Assembly: GCA_030144725.1 (NCBI GenBank) | Contig: JASKMD010000031.1 | Location: 3,879,852 to 3,943,851, forward strand | Direction of reading: 5' to 3' | DNA from: Haematococcus lacustris | Lineage: Eukaryota; Chlorophyta; Chlorophyceae; Chlamydomonadales; Haematococcaceae | DNA length: 64,000 nucleotides | Part shown: piece by piece, positions 21,780 through 33,599 of the stretch | How positions within the stretch are numbered: position 1 is the first letter of the stretch | Layout of the letters: each line of letters starts with the position of its first letter | The notes under the pieces: model-generated | Seen by the model: the letters and a program-made list of their open reading frames with translations, nothing else | What the model was told of the DNA's origin: nothing | Databases searched by the model: none | Program-made: the position numbers and the translations under genes

Positions 21780-23071
21780 TTACTTGGTCAGAGGCTGCAG
21801 CACAGAGCTACAGCTACAAGCCCCGTCTTGCTAGCCCTTCCTGCCCTGTGCTGAAAGCTGCGCTCCTGCTGCCGGCCCTGGCAGCCGGTGAGTGCGTGAT
21901 GCGGGATGGGCCCAGCACACACCTGGTGATACTCCTCCGCGTCAGTCCAGGGCTGCTCAGGCTCCAGGCTGGTGGCCACTGGGCCATGACGTGCTGCCAG
22001 CGCTGCTATCAGTGCCTGGGCCGCCTCACGCTGAGCCTCAGAGTGGTACCTGGCCAGCGAGGCAGCCAAGGTGCGGGTGAGGACCAGGGCACACGTCAGC
22101 CGTGTGGCTAGGCAGTGCAGGGCGGGGTGGCCGGACATCAGGGATGGGGCCTGGGCGACATCAGGCCAAGGCAGGGAGGGCCCTAATCAGGCTCCCCCAT
22201 CCCCTTGACAACGGTTCTGTTTGTGTTAAGCCCTCATCCTGATCCTCTTGCCCCTAGCCAGTATCCTGTGTAAGGTGCAACAGGGCCTGCACACACCAGA
22301 TGCCGCTCTTGTACTGCGCTTTGGTCTTGCGGGTGGGGTCATGCTCCTCAAAGAATCTCTGCAAGGCGGGACAGGCACGCACAGCAAAGCAGGCTAGCTG
22401 GGCAGCTGAGCAGGGCTTAATCACCAGAACTCACGGTGGTGAGCCTGCTAGGTGCCTGCATTGACCTTTGTGTGACTGTGTAACAGCTTCAATGAGGGAC
22501 TGTTGCGGTGTGCATGCTGCAATGTGTGCAATGCTGGGACAGGCCAGGTCTGGGTACAGGCCATAGCCACAGAAGCCTGTGCATCTTACTAATTCGAGTG
22601 CATGCTGCCTCTCCACCTCGTCGCACCTCCAAGACTTGCGTGTAGGTGATGACATCTGGGTCGAACCAGATGCGCATGGCCTCAGTGTGACCGTCACCAC
22701 GGCACACACTCTGCAATGTGACACATACACAGGCAGCCCATGTGACCTGCTTCCTGATGCGAGGGACATTGGAGACAAACATACAGAAGGCAACGGCACT
22801 AGGGCTGTGTGCCAAAAGCCGTGCATGGAAAGCCGTGCCGCACTAACCTCGTAGGTAGGGCTGGGGGTACGCCCTCCTGTGTACCCGACACGGGTCTTCA
22901 CTACACCAGGAAGTTTCTGAAAAGAAACCTCCGGGTGCCAAAATCTACAGGAGAGGTTCGGGTTTATGTCGTAGTTCCCGCACAGTCACTTGCAAGCTTG
23001 TATCCACCGACTCACCAGCCGAGCGCAATCGTGGCGACCTCGTAACGGCCCGCACCGTTAGCTGCAGGCAT
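21780..23071 (-). CDS. msrA: peptide methionine sulfoxide reductase A, selenocysteine form
   Basis: Reduces methionine-S-sulfoxide in proteins. Six exons chain in phase: 23071-23016, 22944-22848, 22710-22627, 22358-22297, 22049-21923 and 21794-21780 (441 nt, 146 residues). Visible MsrA blocks are ATIALG-x-FW, VVKTRVGYTGGRTPSPTYE, VCRGDGHTEAMRIWFDP, FFEEHDPTRKTKAQYKSGIW and YHSEAQREAA...AEEYHQ. The catalytic cysteine position of GCFW is TGA, assembled from TG at the end of exon 1 and A at the start of exon 2. MsrA of Chlamydomonas is an established selenoprotein with Sec at this site, so I read TGA as Sec19. The frame is open and Arg-rich upstream of ATG 23071 and an acceptor-like CAG precedes it, so an upstream transit-peptide exon is possible. 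The last exon (PLTK, stop) is the least certain. Confidence 0.85.
22944..23017 (-). other. intron-split UGA (Sec) codon of MsrA
   Basis: Exon 1 ends ...CTC GGC TG at 23016 before GTGAGT; exon 2 starts A TTT TGG at 22944 after TGTAG. Splicing creates TGA between Gly and Phe-Trp. The homology on both sides (ALG and FWHPE) leaves no other junction that yields TGT or TGC. Confidence 0.8.
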
Positions 23072-24166
23072 GGCGTTTACGCTTACTGCGGCACGCAGAG
23101 CAACTGGGGTACGCGGCTTACACGGTCCTGCAACGACACAAAACTGGCTACGTGGCGCTCAGCCTACTACGAAACGGCTGCAATGTGACACACCTGTTAA
23201 GCGGCGCAGAAGTTGCATCGGAAAACAAAACTGTAGACGCCAGCAACAGCCATGTTGAGATGCCATGCGCAACACAATTGCACCGTCCCATGCTGCTGCT
23301 TCATGTCCTTGGGGTTGGCGTATGTGGTCGACGGACTGACTACGTGGCTTACAAACTGCAGCTGAACGTTTCGATTGACGTTCCTCTCGTCAACGGTCGT
23401 TCGTACACCGGACGTTCCTCTCGTCAACACTTCCAAGTCCATTCCACAAGGTCCATAGCCTATATCTCCTTCTCATAGCCCTGGCATTTGTTGTGACACA
23501 GCAGCATGCCTCACCCCATACCTCCCTGCTCTGCCTCGTGCCGCCACACCCCACCCCACCGCAACTGGTGGGTGCTCATGTTCATGTGTCATGCTGCATT
23601 GTAGCTACATGCACAAGGCTTGTGCCGCAGGGCGCAGCACCCCTCTCTTTGCATCCTCGCCGCTTATATCTTGAATTGTATCGCAATGTCAACCACAGCA
23701 GTGATTGAAACATTTGATGAATTATGGCCATGCACATTCATGAGAACATCGGACCAATACACCTACAAAGCTGTACAGTGCGCATAGCAATCAAGTAAGC
23801 AAAAACTCCTGATCTTTGTGAGTCGTGCATCATGTGCAGAGATGTTAGCCTATTGGCTTGCGTAGCTTTGTCAACTTGTCCAACAGTGGAGAGGGCGCGA
23901 TGCAAGTGAACCAGTTGGGTTCCGGCCCGACTTGGTGCAATGCTTCCCCATACTTGCGTGGAACTGCGCAACATGGACACCGTGGCACATGGGCAACCAC
24001 ATGGACTCACTGAGTGCAATGTGTGATATCAGTGTGTGGCTGCGGTCATGCATAGTACATGTTCATGGGTTGGCATACAACAATGCTTGCTTGCCTGATC
24101 GTTGCGCACATTGCCACGGATGACATGAGATGGCGTAGGCCCTAACATCCTTACATTTGCACTAAC
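23072..24166. other. intergenic or unresolved terminal exons
   Basis: The TTLL gene must continue below 24167, because its last chained exon ends in phase 1 before GTTAGT. I could not find its terminal exon. 23197-23442 on the minus strand could contain a leader exon of MsrA. No other motif was seen. Confidence 0.35.
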
Positions 24167-27100
24167 CTTGGCCGTGCAAGACTTGCTGTAGGTCACTCCA
24201 GGTCACATGACGCTCCTCAGAGGCTGTGCCCGCTTGCAATGCACTGCCAGTTGTAGGGCGCCTGCCATTGCGACTGCCACGCGTGCTTGTGCGGCGACTC
24301 AACACTTCAGCCAGCGCGTCACGGTCAAATGACAGCGGGTCGACGATGGCAATGGCATCACGGACCATCTTGGGCTTCAACGTCCTGCCACAAGACGCGC
24401 GCACAGCGACAGGGATCTTACCGCAATACCAACGGCACATCGCGGTTGGTCCACTTCCACGTCCCCCAGTGGTCACACCTGTCTAAAGGCGTCCCCAGAG
24501 ACAGCGAGGGCGAGCTGTTCACCTCCAGCAGCCACACCGTGCCGGCTGTGTCCACCAACACGTCAAAGCCGAACAGCTCAAACGCGTTGACGCATGCGGG
24601 GATCGCATCCTGCACAGAGTGCTGGCAGGGCCTTTCCAAACTGTATGCCATGTTTTCAATGCCAGCCACCCATGACCAGAATCACTGCCACTGCCTTCCC
24701 TAGACTGCCTGCATCGTCCAGATGCATAACCAGTTGTCGTGGCTCGTGACCAGTTGTCGTCCAGATGCATAACCAGTGTCGTGGCTTGTTTGCACGCGCC
24801 ATGATAGACAATACTGCGCTACTGCATGGACATGACCTGGACCTTACCTGAGCCACAAAAAGGCAAGTGGTGACCACGTCGGTGATACGAGCCCAGAGCT
24901 GAGGCCAGTCCACTCCTTGCGCAACCAGGAGCGGCCGCAGCTGAGCAAAGCTGAGCTTGGAACCTCCTGGGTGACCAACACATCCGGCCAAGCAGCCTGG
25001 CGGCTGAGGTCTGGAGCGGAGTGAGCCATCATGGCCACACACCCACATTGCGTCACGCATCCAAGGTAATGGCAGTGGGCCCTCCCTGGCCTGCCAGTGG
25101 ACCAAGCATGTGAGGTGTGCGAGCAACCTGCACCGTCTTGTTTGCAGGCTGTGCTGGACAGACCAGGGGCCTGTGGTTCATCAACCTAAACCCATTCATA
25201 GCTGATGCTGGGGTATGGTTCTAGTCAATGGGGTGTTGTTGGGAGGGCAGTGGGGACTCAGAGTATGGCATCCTTATGGGGCGTGATGTCTATCCAACAG
25301 CAAAGTGAGAGCTGCGAGGCCCTCGTGTAGGAGAGGTGCTAAGGAAGGCCTGTCATGAGGCTGCAAGGATGTGCATTGCTGCAGATCTTGAGACGCCATG
25401 GTGATGTGGCCTGCAGGCTTTTGCCCGCTGCTGCCCCAGCACTGGCGCACCTGATGGCTGGGCACTGGCTAAGAAGTGCGGCACTTGGCCCCCCTCAGCT
25501 CGACTCCTTTGCACACTGCTGTTAGTCAGGTGGATGAACCTGGCGTGGCAGCATGGAAGGCAGCAGTGAAAGAAGCTCCATATGGTGCTGCTGCTGGATG
25601 GTTAAGCCCAATGGTTGCATTGGATACATTGGTACGCACGCATTGGTTGCTGCGGTGTGGAGCAAGGCAGGAGCAGCACCTGTTGCTGAAATTGGACTCA
25701 TCAAGGTTGAAGGGCAGCGTGGCAAAGCGCGCCAGGCCCTCGCTGCACAGCCAGGCCTCCAGCGGGTTGAAGCGCGTGACCAGCACATACAGCCGCAGGT
25801 CAAACTTGTAGCCCTGGCAGCAAGGGGCGGCCACCGCCCTCTGGTCAGGACAGCAAGGCGTGAAGATTGCACGGCAGGAGCAAGCACTAGCAGCAGCAAG
25901 CACTAGCAGCAGCAGGCATTGAAGCAGGAAACGGCAGCCAGCCTGCAGGTTTGTGTTTCATGGTTGTGGTGAGGTGAAGCTGGCCACAGCTCAGGCTTTC
26001 TGCAGTGCTGTGGCTGAGCAGTGCGTCACGAACATAACGGTTGAAATCATATGGCCAGCGACACATGGTGTGGCAAACCCCTGTCTTCCTCCCTGCCAGT
26101 GCTGTTCACAACCTCAGCCTGCATCAGGCAGGTGGGCTGCTGCCCGGCCTCCCACCTGGACTGTGAGGGGGTTGGTGACGTAGCGCTGCAACACTAGTGG
26201 GTTGTCGCTGCTGCCACTGCCACCCGGCCCAGCCTCCAGCTCCCGTAGGCTGCGCACCAGGCGGATGCCCCGGCCACGTGAGAGGCATACAGGCTTGGCG
26301 ATCCTGCACACGAGTGTTGCAAGCGCCCTTCCAGCGCATGGGGAACAAGGGGCGGGTCGGGGCGGGGCCGGTGGGGCGAGTGCGTTCAGCCAATGAATGC
26401 TCCGGCACCACACACAGCAACACATGACCACCTACTCAGCTTGCTATTAACATGCATGTCCGGGCTGAGGCACAAGCTGCAGGGCGCAAGCTGCAGGGCC
26501 TGGCTTACCAAAGGTTCAGGCCAGCCGGCTGTGTCACGCTTGGTTCCACCCCCATGCAGGCGCGCAGCAGGGCATCTGCTGCAGCACTGTGCTCTTTGGG
26601 CAGCACCCATGTGGTGGGCAAGCAGCTGAAGAGCGGCCCCAGCCGCGCGTGGCCACCGTGCATCATCTGCATAGCAGGTCAGGGCAGGGCAAGCTGAACC
26701 CAACATACCAGCTGCACAGCTGCATGGCCTGCGCTGCGGCTCAGTGCTGTAAGCTATCCACACTGCCACCACCACCATCATCAGAACCACCGGCAAACCC
26801 ACCACCACCACCAACAACAACAAAACCACCACCACCATTGACCACAGCTGCATCAGCCCAGCCCTGGCAGCCCTCTCAGTGACTAGCCACGCCTAGGCAG
26901 CTCACGTCTGACCCATAGCTGTGCTTGCATGCATCTGTGCTTGCATGCAGGGATATGACGGTGGGGACAGGTGGCGAGACACACAGCCAGGGGCAGCGCC
27001 TACCACTGTCCTATTAGTACATACAGCTGCCTAGTCTCAAGTGCAGCCGAGCTGCTGCTAGGCGGGGTCAGCCAACAACATCAGCAACAGCAATGACAAC

Positions 27101-28974
27101 AGTTGCATGGTGTGCAGCGTCCAGGGTGGCAGCGGGCACTGGCCTGGTAGCGCACGAGGTGCTTCTTTAAGAGGTCCTTGCGGGTCAGCTGCCGGGCCTC
27201 AGGGAAGTGATTCACGCGCTGCCACACCAGCAGCTCACTCAAGGGCGGGCGAGCCTGCGCAGCAGGAGCAGGAGCTAGAGCTAGTGGCACCTAGCCAGCC
27301 CCCTCACCTGGGCCTTATCACCTTGACCTTGGCACAGCACGAGCGTCACAGCGGTCGGTTCCAACTTCCCAATTACCCCAACCACCAGCTGTCAGGAGCC
27401 TTCTCTGTTGCAGCGCTTCTCCGCCTATAGCCCTGCCTGACCACCTGGCCAGACAACGGCCCAATCAATCTCAGCAGGCCGCAGCAGGCCGCAGCAGGCA
27501 GGAGTGCGCAGCATCAGGCAACAGCAGGCAAAGCAGACAGGAGTGCGCAGCATCAGGCAACAGCAGGTAACGCTGAGCAGCAGTGGCCACACCTTGACAG
27601 ACCAGCTCCACAGGAGGTTCCACACATTGCAGCGCCCCGCCAGCGGGCTGCGCTGCTGGTGGTAGGGCGCAGCCCCCGCTCCTGGCACAGATGCCTGCCT
27701 GCCTGCGTCCCCGTCCCCCGCTGCAGCTGCTGCTGCGCCACCCGCCGCTGAGCCGGCACCCAGGTTGCGCTGCCCAGCCTCTGCAAGGCACAGCCCGGTG
27801 TCGTCCTCCCAGTTGTCGGGCCGCGCCTGCTCAGTCACCTGTTGATGGGCAGAGGCAGCCTGAGGGTCTACAACAGCCCCAGTGAAGGGGGCAGGCCAGG
27901 CTCAGGGCTCAGGACTCAGGGCTCAGGGCGGCTGGGCCATACCCACGGCAAGACGTCTTCTCCTCAGCCTCCCATATGCCTATTGTCCTCATCCCCATCC
28001 TCATCCTCATCCCCAGGCATTTGCTTGTCGGCGTTGCTGCCACACCCACATATGTCGTCATGCTCCCTAGATGGAGTCATGCCATGCCTCATCGTTGCAC
28101 TGATGGGCACCCTGACCACCTAACCCTACAAGGGCCTCCCCTCCCCAGACTTTGCCCGCACGCTGTGGCTGCCTGGAGCCCTGATCCTAGTCACAAGCAG
28201 CATCCAGAACCTGTCGCTGTGCTGAGAGCCTCATGCAGCCTCATGCAGCCTCATGCAGCTGCGGCGACCTGGAGTGGAGAGGCCTGGATGCTGGTGGCCA
28301 CCCTGCTGCTGGCCTGCTAATGTGTACATGCCATCCGCACATATTATTTTTGCGCAGCATAGAAATACATATAAGTGTGTCTGTACATACGCCATGTGGC
28401 CACCTGGAGGGTCGGGACTGCACTCGCCAACCGGGCATGTCGTATCACACCATATGGCCCCTAGCAAAACCTCTCAAAAGTGCAAACTTTGATGTTGAGG
28501 AGGCTGGTTTGACCTACGTCACCTACATCCCGCATGCCTGTAGCCAAAGGCCGCACTTCCGCAATAGAAACCAGATCGCACTTCACGGAACAGTCTTCGG
28601 TATGTTTTGGTATGTATTATTGTTTATGGTACTGTTGCTCAAGATTGTGGCGCTGGCCAGGATTATGCAGACATGTTGTATATATGGACACACACCATCC
28701 ACAAACCGTATTGTAGCTCACGTGTGGCAAGTGTGTGACGCTGGCCAGGACTATGCAGACATACGGTAAGTAGTCTTTTCAGCACATATGGACACACAGC
28801 AGCAGCCAACCCTAGGCATTGGCTGGGGCCCACCTGGTCCAGTGGGTCAGGGCGCCAGCCAGGCAGCGGCCCCAGGGCCAGCTCCAGCACTTGGCGCACT
28901 TCAGGGTGGGCACTGTCATCAGCCACAGCGTAGTAGCGCAGCGGCAAGGGCCGGGTAGGTGTGGGCGCAGCAGC
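24167..28974 (-). CDS. tubulin tyrosine ligase-like protein (probable tubulin polyglutamylase), catalytic part
   Basis: TTLL enzymes add Glu chains (or other residues) to tubulin tails using an ATP-grasp fold. Ten exons keep phase: 28974-28834, 27838-27599, 27254-27144, 26666-26509, 26303-26156, 25813-25680, 25539-25451, 24966-24848, 24609-24479 and 24384-24167. Family blocks appear in order: NVWNLLWSWS, RVNHFPEARQLTRKDLL, LPTTWVLPKEH, IAKPVCLSRGRGIRL (ATP-binding Lys and loop), LVLQRYVTNPL, GYKFDLRLYVLVTRFNPLEA, FIHLTNSSVQ, NAFELFGFDVLVD and WLLEVNSSPSL with the metal-binding Glu/Asn. TLKPKMVRDAIAIVDP follows. One donor, after 27144, would be GC rather than GT. N-terminal exons probably extend to 33490 and the 3' end is unresolved. 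Which modification it makes cannot be read from sequence. Confidence 0.85.
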
Positions 28975-31900
28975 CTGAAGCGCCAGCTGGGTACATGAAG
29001 CAGCAACCAGGCATCAGCAGTGCAGGGCTAGGTGCAGCTGCAGCTGGCGCAGGGCTGTCAGCCTGGGACCACTGCTGGAGCCCATCATGTTGTGTGCTTA
29101 GGGCAGTGGCTGGCTGCAACAGACATGCGGGGCCAGGGTGATGCTGGGTCGGGGTCAGGTTCAGGGTCAGGTTCAGGGTCAGGTTCAGGGTCAGGGTCAG
29201 GTTCAGGGTCAGGGTCAGGTTCAGGGTCAGGGTCAGGTTCAGGGTCAGGGTCAGGTTCAGGGTCAGGGTCAGGTTCAGGGTCAGCGTCAGGTTTAGGGTT
29301 AGGGTTAGGGTCAGGGTAGGCCTGATGCCTCCCCCTGATGCACGCCCCCCAACAAGGGCATCGTCCTTCGTTCTTACTTTTAGTGTCTGGCCCTGGTCCT
29401 CCCTGATGTTCACCTGCTGATGCTGCGGTGGTTCCATTGCGAGCGGAGCCATCTGAGACCCAGTGGCCTGCCTCCAGGCAGCCAGGCGCAGCAGCAGGCC
29501 GTGGTACTTCTCAGCGATGCTCTGGGCGCTGGCGTCTGCTGTCACTCTTGAGGAGGAGGCAGGGCGCCCCGCCCCGCCCTCCTGACCAGCCGCGGTCCAG
29601 AGCCCCCAGGCATGGGCACAACAGCTCAGCACCTCGTGGAAGGAGGCGTAGTGTGTGGCATACACTGCGCCAGGCAGCTCAGCTGCTGCGGCTGCTGCTG
29701 CTGCCAGGCTGTGGCAGGGGGACAAGGTACGGGGCGGGCGGGGCGGTGGTCCAGCCTGACCTGGAGCCCGGCAGGGGGGCGTGGCTGCTGCTGCTGCTGC
29801 GGGCTGACTGCTGGTGGGGAGGGCGGGGGGGCCAGGGCCGCTGGCGGGAGGGGCTGGCTGGCAGGGGTGCAGGTGAGTCCCCAGGTCCTGGTGGTCCCTG
29901 CTGGTGGGTACCGGGTCTGTAGCGGGGCCAGCAGCACTGGGCAGCTGCGCTGTGCAGGTGGCGCTGGGTCTGGCTGCAGGGGCCCCTGGCCTACTACCTG
30001 CAGGGCAGCCTGGGGCACCCCCCTGCACACTGGCCGCTGCCGCTGCCTGCTGCTGCTGCTGCTCTGCTGCAATGTGGGCCAAGGAAGAGAGTGGTGCCGC
30101 GGTTGGCGCTGCTCGCAGGCTGCTCTTGGGCGCTGGCTTGAGTGGAGGCAGAGGCAGGGGTGCGGCAGCAGCGGGGGTGGGGTTCAGCAGCGCCAGGGGG
30201 GGGGCGTGGGAGGGGGCACGGGGCGCCTCAGCCATGTGGGCCAGCGCTGCCGCGAGGGGGTCGTCCTCCACCCCCCGGCCCCATGCACTGACCCCCTGCA
30301 GGCCCCGGCAGCGCAGGGCCACAAGCAGGGTCAGGAGTAGTCCAGGGTCATCAGGCTAGGGTTAGGGCTAGGCTGTTGAAGCCATTAGGGTTGTAGAGCC
30401 ATTAGGGTTGTAGAGCCAATAGTCATGGGGCCCAGTGGTGAAAGCAAATAAGGGTTCTAGGGTCAGGGCATCAGGTCAGCAGGCCAGCAGGGGCCCTGAC
30501 CCTGACCTGGCGACAATGGCAGCAGCAGCAGCAGCAGCAGCAGCACCTCCAGAGCCCTGCAGCTCCCCCTCGGGGCCGGAGGGGGACGCACCTGGTCTGT
30601 GCCCCAGTCCCAGTCGTGCCAGCGGTCCACAGCCAGGGCTGCGGGGGGAGGGCGCGCCTCACTGTCGGCCCCACACTCGCTGCCGCCTGCCCTACAGGCC
30701 ACCCAGGTGGCGGCGGCGCCAGCAGGCAGCACAGGACCTGCGTGGAGCAAGGCCAGGCGACAGAGCTGCTGAGCCATTGACTCAGAGAACCGCAGGGGCG
30801 GCCAGGGCTTAGGGTTTGGGCTGGCGCCAGGGCTTAGGGTAGGGCAGCCAGGGACCAGGGGGGAGGGTTATGAGTCCTGCCCCCCTCCAGGCCTTCTGGC
30901 TGTGTACCTGGGATGGCTGCCCCCCTCCGAGTGCTGCTGCTGCCCCTCGCAGCCCCCCCGCAGGCTGGGCCCCCTGGATGCTGCAGCGGGCTGCCGGGTC
31001 CACTGTCTGTCTCATAGCCCTCACTGGAGGCGCTGCTGCTGCTGCTGCTGCTGCTCAGGGCACGCAGGGTCGGGGAGGGGGCTGTGGCTGGCAAAGCTGG
31101 CTGGTGGGAAGAGGCCGCGGGGAAGGGCTGGGCAACTTCAGGGCTGCAGGGCGGGTGGGGCTGGGCAGTCGTGGGGGCAGCCGTGCTGCTGCTGCTGCTG
31201 CCTTCCTCTGAGACGCTGCCAGGGGCTGAGCTGCAGCTGGGGAAGCTGCCAACTCCGTTAGAAGAGGCTGTCTGCTTGGCCTGAGGCTCCACCTGCCGCA
31301 GCAACAGGGTGATGCTGAGGGTGAGGCAGTGGGCAGTAGTAGGTGACACCATGCCCAGCTAGGGACGTGGAGTGCAGTGTGGGAGGGGCAGGGCAGCCAG
31401 GGCAGCCCAGCACCTAGCCAAGCCCACTGACCCCACACCAGGCTGCCTCAAGCCCCGGCGGAGCCCAGACTTGGGTGACCCCAGACCTGGCTCTGCCCCC
31501 TGCCCTGACGCGGCTGAGCCTACACCTGGCTGCCCCAGACACTCCCTAGTGTTGCAGAGCAGGACTCACAGGGATGCTGTCAGAGTCTGACGACAGCGGG
31601 GCAGGTGGCGACCCCACTGCTGGCCCTGCTGGCTGGAGCCCTTGCTGCGCCCCTTGCAGCCGCTCTGACTCCCACCCCTCCTGCTGCCCCTCCTCCTCCA
31701 CGCTGACAGGGGAGGGGGAGGTGCTGCCGTCACGCTGCCGGGCCTCTGCCCCCCCCGGGAGGACCGCGCTGGGGCTGGGGGGCTGCAGGGGGGCGGGGCG
31801 CGGTGGCCCCTGCTGCCGGGCTCCCACAGCATATGCTGCCCCTGGCTGCTGGGGGGGTGGCGGCAGCCGCCTGTACGCTGCAGCCACCTCCGCCCTGCTG

Positions 31901-32716
31901 GCCTGTGTGGCTGCAGCCTGCCGAGCCAAGGGCACCTTGTGCAGCTGCTTGCGGGCGCGGTGTAGCAGGCGCTGCTCCTGCTGGAAAGCTGCCAGGGCCG
32001 CCTCCACCACGGTCATGGTGGCACGCGCTGCTGGGGGGTCCGTGGGGGCGGGGCAGGCCTCTGTTTGCTGCTGCTGAGCTGCGAGGGAGGCTGGCGGGGC
32101 TGGCCTGCCAGGGCTGCAGGGCTGGCTTGGTGGCATAGCCTCCGCTGTTGGGGTGGTGGCGGCAGGCAGGGGAGCAGGGGGGCTGGGCGGCCTGCCTGGG
32201 TCAGCCTGACCCGTCCTGGCCCGGCCACCTGGCCCATGGCCTAGGGGCATGGCGCCAGACAGGGCTGGGACCTGGGTAGAGCCCGGCAGGCTGCAGCTGC
32301 TGCCAGGGGCAGCCAGGATCTGCTTGGCGTCCCTCTCCTGAGCCAGAGGCCCAGGGGCTGTGAAGATGGTGGGCAGGCGGGGGGGCGGGGAGGGCTTTGT
32401 TTGCCCTGCCTGATGCAGCAGAGCCCACTGCGAGGCCTCGGGTGGCTGGGCGGGTGCAGGGGTGGGGTGGGCCCGCAGCGCCGCCACCCGCTGCCCTGCA
32501 TTGACCAGCTCCAGCAGCTCCTGCACGCGGCAGCCAGCCAGCAGGGGGAGACCAGGGCAACGAGTGAAGCCGGACCCTGACTGCATGGCTGCTGCAGCGA
32601 TGCCTTCATCGTCCCCTAGGCCATGGGAGCTGCTGACCCTGTGTGGACATTGAGCACCTGCCACTCATGCCCTAGAGGCTAATCCTAACACTGACACTTG
32701 CAACTCATGCCTTGAC

Positions 32717-32751
<35 letters not shown>

Positions 32752-33490
32752 CCCTAACCCTAACCCTGACCGTGACTCCCTAACCTCCACATGTTGGGCC
32801 CTGTCATCTGCCATTCGTCACTTCTGTCACGACCAGTGCCATGGCAGCTGTGCTGATGGTAAGTGCGACAAGCGCGTGGGCCCCTCAGTGCCTGCAGTGG
32901 ACCCTAACCCTAACCCTTACCTTGCGCAGGGCCTCAGGGGCTGAGGCTGCGGCAGCTAGCAGCGCTGTGCTGTCCTGGCCCCAAGTGTCAGGGGTGGAGC
33001 TCTGCAGACGTCAGGTCAGGAAGGCAAACACTTTGAGCTCGGGCCATGCGCTGCCCTCCCCAGACATGGGACCCCAAGCCAGTGCAGCTGGATGGGACCA
33101 GGCGGCAAGCTTGGCTGGGGCAGCAGTGTTGTGCAGGTTTTACCTGGATGATGGGCAGCAGTTGCTGCAGCATGGACTGGGTGCCCCTGCGCTCCTGCAA
33201 CTCTTGCTGCAGTGTGTCGCGCAGCGCCTGCAGCCTGAGCAGCCAGAAGCAGCAGCTGCCAGTAGGGAAGGCAGAGCAAGGCAGTGGCATGCTCCTCACC
33301 GTGCCTTCGATGCACCACCAGCTGCTGGCAGAGCCACGCGCACTGCACGAAGCTCCTGCTCCAGCACATCTGTGGGCGCATCAAACACCTCCCATTGCTG
33401 CATTCTGACATTCCCAAAGTCTCCGAATACGGCCAGTCTAAGCACGTCGGGGACCGGGTCAGCTACGCTAAGCTTGCAAGTCGTGGTCAA
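28975..33490 (-). CDS. probable N-terminal exons of the TTLL protein (or a separate coiled-coil gene)
   Basis: Minus-strand coding-like blocks lie upstream of the TTLL catalytic exons. One starts at ATG 33490 ([20 protein letters not shown]...) with a helical continuation [19 protein letters not shown]. Another near 33260-33140 is [18 protein letters not shown] long Pro/Ala/Gln-rich exon lies in 32660-31546 ([20 protein letters not shown]). A further exon ends ...[12 protein letters not shown] at 29378 before GTAAGA, in the right phase to join exon 28974. That last junction supports one gene with a long disordered N-terminal extension. Exact borders and the number of genes are not resolved. 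ATG 33490 faces the RsmI start at 33600 across 109 bp. Confidence 0.45.
29156..29320. repeat. degenerate telomere-like repeat in a TTLL intron
   Basis: GGTTCAGGGTCA units end in TTTAGGGTTAGGGTTAGGG near 29290-29311. The array lies inside the intron 28975-29377. Similar CCCTAACCC clusters occur near 32755, 32903, 51773 and 59346. Confidence 0.85.
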
Positions 33491-33599
33491 TTGACTGACT
33501 GTTCAGCGCGATGTTGCTGATACTGCACAGCCCCCCGCAGCTGTGCGGTCAAGTGTGACAAGCAAACTGTTTGAAGCGCAGGCTGCGTGAGCACATCAG

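Noticed and set aside
22944..23071. Reading the MsrA UGA as a pseudogene stop
   Set aside because: All other exons keep phase and conserved residues, the UGA sits exactly at the Sec position known for Chlamydomonas MsrA, and no other lesion is visible. The possibility is kept as the main alternative until a SECIS is shown.
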